DNA of 64,000 nt from assembly GCA_003158855.1 (NCBI GenBank), contig PMLJ01000014.1, forward strand, positions 108,158 through 172,157. Reading direction: 5' to 3'. The position numbers and the translations under genes were made by a program. Source of the DNA: Acidimicrobiaceae bacterium (GTDB lineage Bacteria; Actinomycetota; Acidimicrobiia; Acidimicrobiales; RAAP-2). The notes under the pieces are model-generated. The model saw only the letters and a list, made by a program, of their open reading frames with translations, had not been told where the DNA came from and did no database searches. How positions within the stretch are numbered: position 1 is the stretch's first letter; each line of letters opens with the position of its first letter. Positions 54,967 through 63,134 of the stretch are shown here, piece after piece.

Positions 54967-55145
54967 GTGACGACTCGATCGGCAATCTGTTCTCGTCGCT
55001 CGCTGGACACCTGATCGCAGGCGGGTGCACTTACTGCGACGCAACACAGAAGATGACCGAGGTTGCCCCCGGCGTTTGGAGGCTCGTGGTCGCACATGAC
55101 GACAACTGCCCATCGTTGCGAGCCCGGAAAGCGAAGTCGAACTAA
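54963..55145 (+). CDS. Small Cys/His-containing protein
   Basis: 60 residues: HLIAGGCTYCDATQKMTEVA then LVVAHDDNCPSLRARK. One CXXC and a later H-X3-C could bind zinc. ATG 54963 overlaps the ATPase stop. Often seen as a small protein in actinobacteriophage genomes; role unknown. Confidence 0.62.
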   Translation: MSDDSIGNLFSSLAGHLIAGGCTYCDATQKMTEVAPGVWRLVVAHDDNCPSLRARKAKSN

Positions 55146-55333
55146 TGAGCATTTCACAATTTCGAAGCAACCTCGTGAGGTCGCAAGAGCGCAACGCCGA
55201 CCTCGACGCGTCGCTGCTCGCCGAGATTCGCGCCGACATGGCGAACGCCGCCGAGCGCACTGTTGCCCGCGAGGCCGCCGCCGAGCGCCTCGCCGAGAAG
55301 GCCGCTCTTCGCGAATGGCAGGGCCAGTCGTGA
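55145..55333 (+). CDS. Small Ala/Glu/Arg-rich helical protein
   Basis: 62 residues, predicted all helix (NLVRSQERNADLDASLLAEI and RTVAREAAAERLAEKAALRE). The start overlaps the previous stop by one base (TAATG). No family. Confidence 0.55.
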   Translation: MSISQFRSNLVRSQERNADLDASLLAEIRADMANAAERTVAREAAAERLAEKAALREWQGQS

Positions 55334-55503
55334 GCGGATCACACTTTCGAGGCGGGGCCGAGCGCGTTCCTCGCGTACGTCAACCTGCGTCAGCCATCTC
55401 GGTTGGCGTCAAAGGCTCCACTGAGGTGTCCAAGGGAGACCGGCCCCGCCTCGACTCACCGACTCACCAACACCAAACCCCCAGGGAAGAGAAACTGACA
55501 TGA
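55330..55503 (+). CDS. Small basic protein of the element
   Basis: 57 residues from GTG 55330, linked to both neighbours by GTGA and ATGA overlaps. SHFRGGAERVPRVRQPASAI and KGDRPRLDSPTHQHQTPREE suggest a disordered basic chain. The junctions are the main reason to accept it as coding. Confidence 0.5.
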   Translation: MSGSHFRGGAERVPRVRQPASAISVGVKGSTEVSKGDRPRLDSPTHQHQTPREEKLT

Positions 55504-56009
55504 GCAGCAACATCAGTAGGCCAACATCGTTCGTCGAAGATGCCGAAATGGTGAACAACACCAGAGCCAAGATCCAAGCCAAGATGCGCAGCCTCCCGCG
55601 CGTCGACAAAGACGGCCGCGACCTCGTCGGGCCCGATCCGACCACCACCGCCGTCGTAGGCGCACCCGTGATTGAGGGACAGCCGACCTCGATGGCTGAG
55701 GCACTGAAAACGGCCACCACCGCTCTCGGGGTAGACCTGACCGCCCTGGTGGACAGCAACCGGTTCGTGAAAGCCCTGGGATCGATCCAGGCAGGCGACA
55801 CAGCGGCCCTCGAAGCCGCCATCAACGACGCCGTTACAGCGAACCCAAGCCTTGCGATCCCGCGTCCTGGAATGCGACCCAACCCAGCCCAGGGCGGATC
55901 TGCCGGCGTGGTCGTGACGCCGACGAAGCCGCTGACCCCGCAACAACGGATCGCCAACCAGCTAGCGAAGCTGCCAGCCGTCGACCACGTCGGCAACCCG
56001 ATTTACTAA
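55500..56009 (+). CDS. Hypothetical protein of the element
   Basis: 169 residues with a low-complexity Thr/Pro/Ala middle. Helical SFVEDAEMVNNTRAKIQAKM at the start, a central domain AALEAAINDAVTANPSLAIP and PLTPQQRIANQLAKLPAVDH at the end. No known family; might be a scaffold-like or accessory protein, but this is a guess. ATGA-coupled to the upstream gene. Confidence 0.6.
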   Translation: MSSNISRPTSFVEDAEMVNNTRAKIQAKMRSLPRVDKDGRDLVGPDPTTTAVVGAPVIEGQPTSMAEALKTATTALGVDLTALVDSNRFVKALGSIQAGDTAALEAAINDAVTANPSLAIPRPGMRPNPAQGGSAGVVVTPTKPLTPQQRIANQLAKLPAVDHVGNPIY

Positions 56010-56036
56010 TCAAACATCAAACGAAAGAAGGAAACA

Positions 56037-56561
56037 ATGGACCCACTTGGACTCGTCGAGATTGAGCAGGCGCGAATTGCCCGCTTCGAGGCGGAACGGA
56101 TAGCAGATGAAGAGGCGAAGGCTCAAGCGGTCCTCGACGCCATCCCAACTGAAAAAGAGGTTGCAGCGCGAGAACTTCAGGAGCGCCGTGACGACGCGTA
56201 CGATTCCGCGGTGAAAGCCAGCACTGAGGCGGCGCGGATCAAATGCGGCGAAGTGTTTGAGAAGGCCTACGAGGCGTTCAAAGTCTCCGCCGACGATCCC
56301 ACTTCCGGAATAGTCGAGTGGACCGATCTCTGGCTGGCGCTGGTCATGGCTCACGCTGGCTACGTGGCCGCGACCGTCGAATACAACAACGCCCACAACG
56401 CGCGTGTCGGCGTTGTCGGGGGGCTTGTCGACGTTCCCTTCGACGAGGTTGTCAAGCGGATCATCGCGGGTCGCGCCTCCATTGCAGGACGGGTCGCGCA
56501 CAGCCAGATCGCCCAGGACGCCCAGGACGCGGGTGGCGTGGCCGCCGCCAAGGTGAAGTGA
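56037..56561 (+). CDS. Hypothetical coiled-coil protein of the element
   Basis: 174 residues. The N-terminal half is charged coiled coil (VEIEQARIARFEAERIADEE through AARELQERRDDAYDSAVKAS); the second half is Ala-rich helical. AGAAGGAA precedes ATG 56037. It directly precedes the RecT-like gene and could be its partner; no family known. Confidence 0.65.
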   Translation: MDPLGLVEIEQARIARFEAERIADEEAKAQAVLDAIPTEKEVAARELQERRDDAYDSAVKASTEAARIKCGEVFEKAYEAFKVSADDPTSGIVEWTDLWLALVMAHAGYVAATVEYNNAHNARVGVVGGLVDVPFDEVVKRIIAGRASIAGRVAHSQIAQDAQDAGGVAAAKVK

Positions 56562-57655
56562 TGACCAACGAAGCCACGGAGGTTGAAGCGACCATCGTCG
56601 AAAGCGCGGGCCTTCCAGCCGTCCACCACGCGGGCGCTCGAGCTCTTGGCGGCATTCCGTACCTCGAGCAGTACCTCGAGCTGGCCGAACGAATCTCAAA
56701 GACCGCTATGGTCCCTGCTTCATTCCGCAACCGGCCTGACGAAGTGCTCGCCGTGGTCCTGTACGGCGCTGAATTGGGGATCGGTCCAATGCAAGCGTTA
56801 CAACAGATCAACTTGATCAGCGGTAAGCCGAGCGCGGCCGCTGAGTTGCAACGCGCACTCGTGATGGAAGCGGGCCACAAGTTCATCCTCACGGCGAACA
56901 ACGAAGTCGCGACGGCGCGTTGCAAGCGCCTGGACTGGGACGACTACGAAGAGACCACGTTCACGATGTTCGACGCCCGCGTGGCGGGACTCGGCAACGG
57001 CGACGGTTGGAAGAAGTACCCCGAGGCGATGCTCGCGGCTCGCGTCACGTCGAAGGCCTGTCGAATGTTCTTCCCCGACGTGATCGCTGGGATGAGTTAC
57101 ACCGCCGAAGAGATCGAAAGCTTCACGCCGCCAGCGTCCGCACCGACTAGGTCATCGTCTCGAAGCACCGCGACCCGATCGACGACGACGCACGAGGTCA
57201 TCGAGGTCGCGACCGCTGATCAGTTGTACGCCCTCAACACGTCGCTGGCACTACTCGCTGTCGATGACAAGGCCCAGGTCAAGACGGCGTGGCTCGCGGC
57301 CGGTCTGCCGTCGCTTGCACGCGGTCTTACGTCCGACGAGGCAGAGGCCGCGATGCAAATCATTCTGGATGTTCTCGACTCCGTTGTCGAGGCCGAGGTC
57401 GTCGAGTCAGACACCGCGACGGCCGCCGACACGGCGTCGTCGAGTGAAGTCGATGCACCACTCGCGACGAAGTTCCAAGTCACGAAGATTCAGACGCAAC
57501 TCACGACGGCCGGCGTGGCTCACGTTGACCGACACGACTACGTTGGCGCCATCGTCGAGCATGAGATCGCCTCGATGAATGCGTTAACCAAGGACGAAGC
57601 CCACAGAGTCATCGACCGCCTCGACGCGGACGCCGCGACGAGTGAGGTCAAGTGA
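56561..57655 (+). CDS. RecT-like single-strand annealing protein
   Basis: 364 residues. The core ERISKTAMVPASFRNRPDEV then GIGPMQALQQINLISGKPSA is characteristic of the RecT/Bet-like group (compare LGLSPLQALQNIAVINGRPS in phage proteins), then DARVAGLGNGDGWKKYPEAM and VTSKACRMFFPDVIAGMSYT. The C-terminus is a linker and a small helical domain. It would anneal single strands during element replication or recombination. No exonuclease partner is nearby. ATG 56561 overlaps the previous stop by one base. Confidence 0.82.
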   Translation: MTNEATEVEATIVESAGLPAVHHAGARALGGIPYLEQYLELAERISKTAMVPASFRNRPDEVLAVVLYGAELGIGPMQALQQINLISGKPSAAAELQRALVMEAGHKFILTANNEVATARCKRLDWDDYEETTFTMFDARVAGLGNGDGWKKYPEAMLAARVTSKACRMFFPDVIAGMSYTAEEIESFTPPASAPTRSSSRSTATRSTTTHEVIEVATADQLYALNTSLALLAVDDKAQVKTAWLAAGLPSLARGLTSDEAEAAMQIILDVLDSVVEAEVVESDTATAADTASSSEVDAPLATKFQVTKIQTQLTTAGVAHVDRHDYVGAIVEHEIASMNALTKDEAHRVIDRLDADAATSEVK

Positions 57656-57942
57656 TGATCGGAGTGATGGACACGGTGAAGATCACGACGCAGTCCCGCA
57701 CCTCGTCACGACGACTGACGGGGGGCGGCCACGTCAGTCGTCGTGACATCGACATCGAGGGGCGGGGCCGACGTGGCACTACGACCGACTCGACGACGAG
57801 CGCAGTGGCCCCATACGCGACCACGACGACGAGCGTGGTCGAGGTTTACCCCCTACCCGTCTCTGTCCGACCCGTACCGTGTAGCTGCCCGTTGTCTATG
57901 CGCATGGCCCTCCGTTTTTCGCGTGAAGGGATTCTCGCTTGA
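57652..57942 (+). CDS. Doubtful small Thr/Arg-rich ORF carrying inverted repeats
   Basis: 96 codons from GTG 57652 (GTGA overlap with the RecT-like gene) to TGA that overlaps the TTG of the small terminase. The overlaps support translation, but the sequence is low complexity and holds two strong hairpins, so it may equally be a DNA site. Confidence 0.35.
   Translation: MMIGVMDTVKITTQSRTSSRRLTGGGHVSRRDIDIEGRGRRGTTTDSTTSAVAPYATTTTSVVEVYPLPVSVRPVPCSCPLSMRMALRFSREGILA
57705..57747. repeat. Perfect 16-bp inverted repeat before the terminase genes
   Basis: GTCACGACGACTGACG (57705-57720) and its exact reverse complement (57732-57747) around an 11-base G-rich loop. Stem that long and perfect is rare by chance. 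Its location ~190 bases before the small terminase fits a packaging (cos/pac) site or a replication origin; a transcription-control hairpin is the other option. Confidence 0.65.
57818..57841. repeat. Second inverted repeat before the small terminase
   Basis: CGACCACG (57818-57825) and CGTGGTCG (57834-57841) around eight bases. It lies about 70 bases after the larger repeat, so the two may be one multi-hairpin recognition site. Confidence 0.45.
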
Positions 57943-58313
57943 CTAAGGCCAAATTTCCGACGCCGCCAAAGGGACTTGCCGAGGGCGGTCTGATTTTGTG
58001 GCGCGCGATTGTGCGCACTGGTGAGCTTCGAGCCGATCATCGCAGGATTTTGCAAGACGCATGCTTCGAGTGCGATCTCATCGACGACCTCGAACACTCG
58101 CTCATCGGTGAGCCAAGAACGGTTCTCGGATCGCAACACCAGATGGTTATACACCCGTTGATCTCCGAATTGCGCCAGCACCGTGCCACACTTTCGACGC
58201 TCCTACGTGCCCTCGACCTACCCAAAGTAGATTCAAGCGGCGCTGAAATGGCTCACGACGCGCGCGAAGCGGCGATCTCACTGGCGCGCGCACGATGGGC
58301 CCAGAAAACATGA
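57939..58313 (+). CDS. Phage terminase small subunit (P27-like)
   Basis: 124 residues, helical. FPTPPKGLAEGGLILWRAIV opens it; HPLISELRQHRATLSTLLRA then LDLPK is the P27-type small-terminase pattern. It would recognise the packaging site. The start is TTG 57939, overlapping the upstream frame (TTGA), and the stop overlaps the large subunit by ATGA. Length is in the normal range for P27-like proteins. Confidence 0.82.
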   Translation: MTKAKFPTPPKGLAEGGLILWRAIVRTGELRADHRRILQDACFECDLIDDLEHSLIGEPRTVLGSQHQMVIHPLISELRQHRATLSTLLRALDLPKVDSSGAEMAHDAREAAISLARARWAQKT

Positions 58314-59962
58314 GCGCCTCCGACATCCTCGCCCGCCTCGAATGGTCTGACGACGGTCTGCCGGTCGGCTGGCCGGAGTCTCAGGGAGTCAAGTCCGCTG
58401 GTCCTGGCGTGCTCGCTTGGTCCGAGATCGTGCTTGCGCAACCAGACGGCGACGCCGCTGGCCAGCCGTGGCAATGGCGCGAGTCGCAAGCCCGTTTCGT
58501 GAGTTGGTGGTACGCGCTCGACGAGGACGGCAGTTATTTGTGGCGCCGTGGTCAGATCGTCTTGCCGAAGGGCGCCGGTAAATCCCCAATGGCCGCAGCC
58601 CTGGCGTGCTGTGAATTGGCCGGGCCGGTGCGCTTTGTCGAGTGGGCGGCCGATGGCTCGCCGATCATGTCGCCGCACCCGTCGCCCGACGTAAAACTCT
58701 CTGCGTTGTCGCAGGATCAAGCCGAGGACGCCACCATGTCGCTCGCGATCTCGATGTTGGAAAATACCACCGCCCTCGCGGCGATCCCTGGTCTCGACGC
58801 AGGGCTGACGAGGATCCGAACTCGTGTCGGAAAGTTGACCTCATCAACGGCCCGTGCGCCCTCAAAAGAGGGCCTCCGTCCTACGGCGGTAGTGCTCGAC
58901 GAGTCGCACTTGTGGATCGCCTCGAATGGCGGTCATCGTCTCGCTGAGACGTTGCGCCGTGGTGTCGCCAAGACAGGCGGCCGAAGTTTGGAGACGAGCA
59001 ACATGTGGGTCGCTGGCGCGGGCTCAGTCGCCGAATCGACGCACACCTACGCGGAGGCGGTTCGCGCTGGCACTCACGCGGGCGACGGTGTGCTCACGTG
59101 GCACCCGATCGGCCGCTGCGAGGACCTTGGCGACCCTATAGAGCTCCGCGCCGCATTGGCTGACCTGTACGCCGATTCACCTTGGATAGATGTTGACCGC
59201 CTGGCGGCCGAAGTGCTCGACGGTGGAACGCACCCGAGCGACGCGAGAAGGTATTACTTGAATCAGGCGGCCTCAGCAGATGACGCGTGGATCCGTGCCG
59301 ACCAATGGCACGGTTGCTTGGATCGATCCAAGCCACTCGTCGAGGGCGACACGATCACGATTGGCTTTGACGGTTCACGAGGTCGTGCTCGAGGGAACGC
59401 CGACGCCACCGCACTGGTAGGTGTACGCGTGAAGGACGGACACGTCGAGCTCTTAGGGTGCTGGCAAGCTCGCGAGGGTGAAGACGACTGGGAGGTACCC
59501 GAGGCCCTCGTCGACGCCGCCGTGCGCGACACATTCAAGCGCTTTCGAGTTGTCGGCTTCTACGCCGATCCGTCACAGTGGCAGTCGCAGCTCGGCACGT
59601 GGGAGTCGGCCTTCTCGCGACGACTCAAAGTGAAGGCCAGCAATGACCACGCCACACACTTCTGGGCTAACCGCTCGTCCATCATGGTTCGGGCCCTCGC
59701 CGCCTTCGAAGAGGCCGTTTCAAATGGCGACCTCACGCACGACGGCTCGTACCGACTGACCGAGCACGTGCTCAACGCGCGTCGCAACGTCTCGCGCTCG
59801 GGGCTTCAGATCTCGAAAGAGTACCCCGACAGCCCGCGCAAGATTGACTGCGCGGTCGCCGCGACGCTTGCCTGGGCGGCGCGCCTCGACGCGATCGCGA
59901 AGGTACCTGGCGCTGGCAAGGGCGCGCCTGGCAAAGGTCGCGTCGTCGTCATGGCGGACTAA
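58310..59962 (+). CDS. Phage terminase large subunit
   Basis: 550 residues. The ATPase half has Walker A GQIVLPKGAGKSPMAAALAC near residue 86 and Walker B RPTAVVLDESHLWIAS near residue 195. The nuclease half begins near residue 340 (ITIGFDGSRGRARGNADATA) with the acidic metal residues, continues FRVVGFYADPSQWQSQ and ends SPRKIDCAVAATLAWAAR, the third acidic site. So both motor and nuclease look functional. It packages DNA into a preformed head; no portal or head gene follows, only a terminator-like hairpin and attR. ATG 58310 overlaps the small subunit. Confidence 0.92.
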   Translation: MSASDILARLEWSDDGLPVGWPESQGVKSAGPGVLAWSEIVLAQPDGDAAGQPWQWRESQARFVSWWYALDEDGSYLWRRGQIVLPKGAGKSPMAAALACCELAGPVRFVEWAADGSPIMSPHPSPDVKLSALSQDQAEDATMSLAISMLENTTALAAIPGLDAGLTRIRTRVGKLTSSTARAPSKEGLRPTAVVLDESHLWIASNGGHRLAETLRRGVAKTGGRSLETSNMWVAGAGSVAESTHTYAEAVRAGTHAGDGVLTWHPIGRCEDLGDPIELRAALADLYADSPWIDVDRLAAEVLDGGTHPSDARRYYLNQAASADDAWIRADQWHGCLDRSKPLVEGDTITIGFDGSRGRARGNADATALVGVRVKDGHVELLGCWQAREGEDDWEVPEALVDAAVRDTFKRFRVVGFYADPSQWQSQLGTWESAFSRRLKVKASNDHATHFWANRSSIMVRALAAFEEAVSNGDLTHDGSYRLTEHVLNARRNVSRSGLQISKEYPDSPRKIDCAVAATLAWAARLDAIAKVPGAGKGAPGKGRVVVMAD

Positions 59963-60053
59963 CCCCGTAACATCACCCCACCCGAAAGAACGCCGAGGAT
60001 CGAAGCACAGCGGGCGTCGTGAAGGCCTTGAGCGAGTGAACCTGGTGCAAACT

Positions 60054-60090
60054 GAAGAGGCGCGACAGTGACGAGCTGCCGCGCCTCTTC
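60054..60090 (+). terminator. Terminator-like hairpin after the large terminase
   Basis: GAAGAGGCGCG (60054-60064) and CGCGCCTCTTC (60080-60090), 11 perfect pairs with a 15-base loop. No T-run follows, so efficiency is uncertain. Confidence 0.45.
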
Positions 60091-60196
60091 GTTCGCCGAG
60101 CCCGAGAGCTCGACTAGGTTCCTCGTCTGTGGGATTCCCCCTCATTCACCATGGGCCGAAGGTAGACGTTCTCAATAGTCCGATGTTGGGACACGC

Positions 60197-60225
60197 TCCC
60201 CATTCCGCATCCATTCCGCAAACTT
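60197..60225. repeat. Right 29-bp integrase arm-type repeat
   Basis: Identical copy of 50918-50946, in the same orientation, about 90 bases inside attR. Confidence 0.6.
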
Positions 60226-60312
60226 CTGAGAAACGTCGTCAAACGGTGCTAACTCGAAAGATGATCGAACGATGATCGAAGAGCGAGTTTCCTTGCAATA
60301 CTCCCGTTTCAT

Positions 60313-60380
60313 TGGTGTCGGAGGCGGGACTTGAACCCGCACGCCCCTAAGGGCACCAGCCCCTCAAGCTGGCGCGTCTG
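60313..60380. repeat. attR, 68-bp direct repeat
   Basis: Lies within the complete tRNA-Leu gene; identical to attL. The element brought this copy, restoring the tRNA. Confidence 0.93.
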
Positions 60381-60399
60381 CCTATTCCGCCACTCCGAC
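60313..60399 (-). tRNA. tRNA-Leu (anticodon GAG)
   Basis: 87 bases on the minus strand. Acceptor stem GTCGGAG (60393-60399) pairs with CTCCGAC; CCA is encoded (60313-60315). The anticodon arm is CCAGC-TTGAGGG-GCTGG, giving anticodon GAG for CUC/CUU. A long variable arm marks a class II tRNA, and the T loop has GTTCAAG. It is intact even though the element sits directly downstream. Confidence 0.95.
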
Positions 60400-60438
60400 G
60401 CGGATTCCCACTTTAGCCTGCCAGAGCCTTGCCGATGT

Positions 60439-62100
60439 TCAACCACCTTTTTGAAGTTGCTGCGAGGTCAACCAATCAACCTCTTGATCCACCAGACCAG
60501 GAACCGAGATGCTAGGAGCGACCGTAGTAATGGAGTTGGACCACTCAACCAGTGAAGGTGTGGTAAAGAGCGGGCGTATCCAGAAGGCGCCCATTATGTC
60601 TTGGTCAAGATCGAGCCATGTTACAGACGCGGAAACCGGATTGAAGTTCTGAACTCCTGCATTGAACAGTTTCGTGAACACCCCTGAAGTAACGCCGCTC
60701 GAATAGGCGTCGAGATAAGCGGGTCCGCTCCACGACCGCGCGCTGTACGAAGCGGTGGTCGTCGTGGGCCTGATGAAGATAGCCACGTCTGCACCATTGG
60801 TCGCAGTCGCGCGAGCGGCGTCCTCGTCCGAGCCAACGACAAACGAGCGCACTCCTATGCCCCTGCTCTTCCATTGCGCTTCGATGTCCGCCGCCAACGC
60901 CCGATCGAGCGGCGAGGGGCCAACGGCCACTCGAACATTCAGCAGCGCCCCCCCGGCGCTCTGCCATCCGCGCGCCGACATCGCGTAGCCGGCCTTCTTC
61001 AAGACCGCGACGGCGCACTTGGCGCAGTCGGCCAGCGCGCTGTTGTTGGACTTCGACGTGATCGTCGTGGTCGTGGACTGCGCCGAGGGGCCGTTGCCGC
61101 CGCCACCCGGATAGGCACTTTGGCCCTGGGAGTACAGCGCGGAACTCGCGACCGAGGGAGAGAAGGTGACCGATCCGAAGAGTCGGTTGATCAGGGCTTG
61201 GCGGTTGATTGACCATCCGAGTCCCTCTCGCAACAGCAAGGAGCTGGTGAGCGGACGATCCGGCGCGAACGTGATCTCGGCGACGTTGCTGGAGGTCCCG
61301 ATGTGGCTGAGGACCGAGGGATGGATGCTCACCGCTTGGACCGTCGTTCGATTCACCTGAGTGGAATAGCCAACGAAATACGCGCTCGGGCTCGCTGGGA
61401 TGATACCGGAGTCGGTGAGGACGATCCGCTGGAAGCGACTCGGATTGAGCGTCCATTTCTTGTTGATCACCAGCACGATCCGGTGGGCGGATGCCGTGAC
61501 AAGGTTGTAGGGACCGAGGGTCGGACGCGCCCGGAAGCTCCCCCACGAGCAGCCGAGCGGCGTTCCCACGTCCTCGACGTCTCGAAAGAGCAGATTCCAT
61601 TCGGCGTAGTTGGTGGAGAACGTCGCGGTGACGCTCAGCCCGTTGTTGGACTCGGAGAGCGACTGGATGTCCCGGTAGCCGTCGCTCTGGACACTGGCGA
61701 GCGCCTTCGCCTTCAGCCACCATGCGACGAGGTCCACGCCGTCGAAGGAGTCACCGTTGCTCCAATGCTGATGGGGGGAAATGGTGTAGACGACCGTCTC
61801 GGGCTTCAGGGAAATGAGCTCGGCCGACGCGATCGCTCCACCTTCGCCGTAGAGGTTTCCGGTCTGGCTCGTGAGGAAGGCCGACGGTCGGATCAGGTCA
61901 AGCACGGCGTTGGTGGTCAACGTCGCCGCGGGGTCGAGGATCGTGCAGCCGTTGAAGGGGCCCGGGAGCGAGAGGTTGAGGGTTCGTTGGACGCTGGCGG
62001 TCAAGGATCCAGAGGCCGGCAGCGTCCAAATCGCCATCATCGTTGCGGCGACCAGGCCGCCCGCGCACAGCGCGCGAATGGACGATCCGCGTGGGATCAT
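60439..62100 (-). CDS. ABC transporter solute-binding protein, family 5 (peptide/nickel type)
   Basis: 553 residues with a signal peptide (IRALCAGGLVAATMMAIWTL, cleavage near PASG). PETVVYTISPHQHWSNGDSF then VDLVAWWLK is the SBP_bac_5 signature. LREGLGWSINRQALINRLFG is another conserved block. No lipobox cysteine is seen. A Thr/Ser linker (SAQSTTTTITSKSNNSALAD) lies in the middle. No permease genes are in the window, so it is an orphan binding protein here. Ligand unknown. Confidence 0.85.
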   Translation of the reverse strand: MIPRGSSIRALCAGGLVAATMMAIWTLPASGSLTASVQRTLNLSLPGPFNGCTILDPAATLTTNAVLDLIRPSAFLTSQTGNLYGEGGAIASAELISLKPETVVYTISPHQHWSNGDSFDGVDLVAWWLKAKALASVQSDGYRDIQSLSESNNGLSVTATFSTNYAEWNLLFRDVEDVGTPLGCSWGSFRARPTLGPYNLVTASAHRIVLVINKKWTLNPSRFQRIVLTDSGIIPASPSAYFVGYSTQVNRTTVQAVSIHPSVLSHIGTSSNVAEITFAPDRPLTSSLLLREGLGWSINRQALINRLFGSVTFSPSVASSALYSQGQSAYPGGGGNGPSAQSTTTTITSKSNNSALADCAKCAVAVLKKAGYAMSARGWQSAGGALLNVRVAVGPSPLDRALAADIEAQWKSRGIGVRSFVVGSDEDAARATATNGADVAIFIRPTTTTASYSARSWSGPAYLDAYSSGVTSGVFTKLFNAGVQNFNPVSASVTWLDLDQDIMGAFWIRPLFTTPSLVEWSNSITTVAPSISVPGLVDQEVDWLTSQQLQKGG

Positions 62101-62105
62101 TTCAA

Positions 62106-62336
62106 CTACTGCAAACGCAGGTCGAGTGTCAGTGTTGCGAAAGTGAAGATCAACGCCACTGCGATGGTTATCCGGTCGAGGTTGCGCTCGACGACGGTAG
62201 AACCTGAGGCCATAGCGCCCATGCTGCCGCCCATGAGGTCAGAAATGCCGCCGCCGCGTCCCGAGTGGAGCAGCACCAAGAAAATGAGACCCACGGCGGA
62301 AAGCGCCTCTATAACTACGAATGCCCAGGTGAACAT
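62106..62336 (-). CDS. secG: Preprotein translocase subunit SecG
   Basis: 76 residues with two membrane helices: FVVIEALSAVGLIFLVLLHS and ITIAVALIFTFATLTL. GRGGGISDLMGGSMGAMASG is the conserved cytoplasmic loop. It assists SecYE export. Placement after tpiA is the standard actinobacterial order (pgk-tpiA-secG). Confidence 0.94.
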   Translation of the reverse strand: MFTWAFVVIEALSAVGLIFLVLLHSGRGGGISDLMGGSMGAMASGSTVVERNLDRITIAVALIFTFATLTLDLRLQ

Positions 62337-62348
62337 TACAACCTCCGA

Positions 62349-63134
62349 TTAGCGCTTGCCATCGTAGCATTCGTCACACGACTGGATAATCGTCATGAAC
62401 GAATCGGCCTTCAGACTCGCACCACCCACGAGGAATCCATCGACGTTACTTTGGGCGACGAGCGACGACGCGTTGTCACCGTTGACCGAGCCCCCGTAGA
62501 GGACACGGGCCTCGGAAAGCGACAATTTGGCGAGAACCGAGCGGATGTGGCTGGTCATTTCGCCGACCTGCTCGGTCGATGCGGTCAGTCCCGTACCGAT
62601 CGCCCAGATGGGCTCGTACGCGACCGTGACGAGCTCGCGGTAGTTCTCGTCGAGCCCTTTGAGCGCGCCGTGAAGCTGGGCGGAGATAAATTCGTTCTGC
62701 CCGTCCTCTTCTCTGACCGATAACGCTTCTCCCACACAGAGCACAACCTTCACGCCGTTCTTCACCACCGTGCGCAGCGTCACAGCGACGACCTCGTCGG
62801 TCATCGCGTACATCGAGCGCCTCTCGGAATGACCGACCAGCACCCACTGCACGTTCAGACGCTTCAGCATCGAGATGCTGACCTCGCCAGTGTGGGCCCC
62901 GTTGTCGTGGGCGCTGACGTGTTGGGCTCCGACGTCCACGGGGATCCGCTCGGACTCGACAATAGAGGTCACGCTTCGGATGTCGACGAACGGCGGCGCC
63001 ACCACGATGTCGGTGTGCTCGGCGGGCTTATTCTTGAGCATCACGCCGAGCTGCTGGCCGAGATGGACCGCCTCGACGTAGTCAAGGTTCATCTTCCAGT
63101 TGCCGATGACGAGTGGTTTCTTGGCGGTGGTCAT
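62349..63134 (-). CDS. tpiA: Triose-phosphate isomerase
   Basis: 261 residues, TIM barrel. GNWKMNLDYVEAVHL opens it, catalytic His is in VGAQHVSAHDNGAHTGEVSI or nearby LVGHSERRSMYA, catalytic Glu in VAYEPIWAIGTG, and phosphate loop GGSVNGDNASSLV near the end. It interconverts DHAP and G3P. Starts right after the pgk stop (TAG then ATG), so the two are cotranscribed. Confidence 0.97.
   Translation of the reverse strand: MTTAKKPLVIGNWKMNLDYVEAVHLGQQLGVMLKNKPAEHTDIVVAPPFVDIRSVTSIVESERIPVDVGAQHVSAHDNGAHTGEVSISMLKRLNVQWVLVGHSERRSMYAMTDEVVAVTLRTVVKNGVKVVLCVGEALSVREEDGQNEFISAQLHGALKGLDENYRELVTVAYEPIWAIGTGLTASTEQVGEMTSHIRSVLAKLSLSEARVLYGGSVNGDNASSLVAQSNVDGFLVGGASLKADSFMTIIQSCDECYDGKR

Larger units (their letters stand above)
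59963..60312. other. End region of the element, 350 bases
   Basis: No gene. Holds the terminator-like hairpin, the right arm repeat and a doubled GATGATCGAA. Confidence 0.45.
50782..60380. mobile_element. Integrated phage-satellite-like element in tRNA-Leu(GAG)
   Basis: About 9.5 kb between perfect 68-bp repeats that are the 3' part of the tRNA-Leu gene. Leftward: integrase and an HTH-tailed protein. Rightward: XRE regulator, excisionase-like protein, AAA+ ATPase, RecT-like protein, several small genes, small and large terminase. Genes are intact and mostly overlap by ATGA-type junctions. There is no portal, protease, capsid, tail, lysis or polymerase gene. This is the gene content of a satellite that would borrow capsids from a helper phage, though a prophage deleted for its late region cannot be ruled out. 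Confidence 0.85.
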
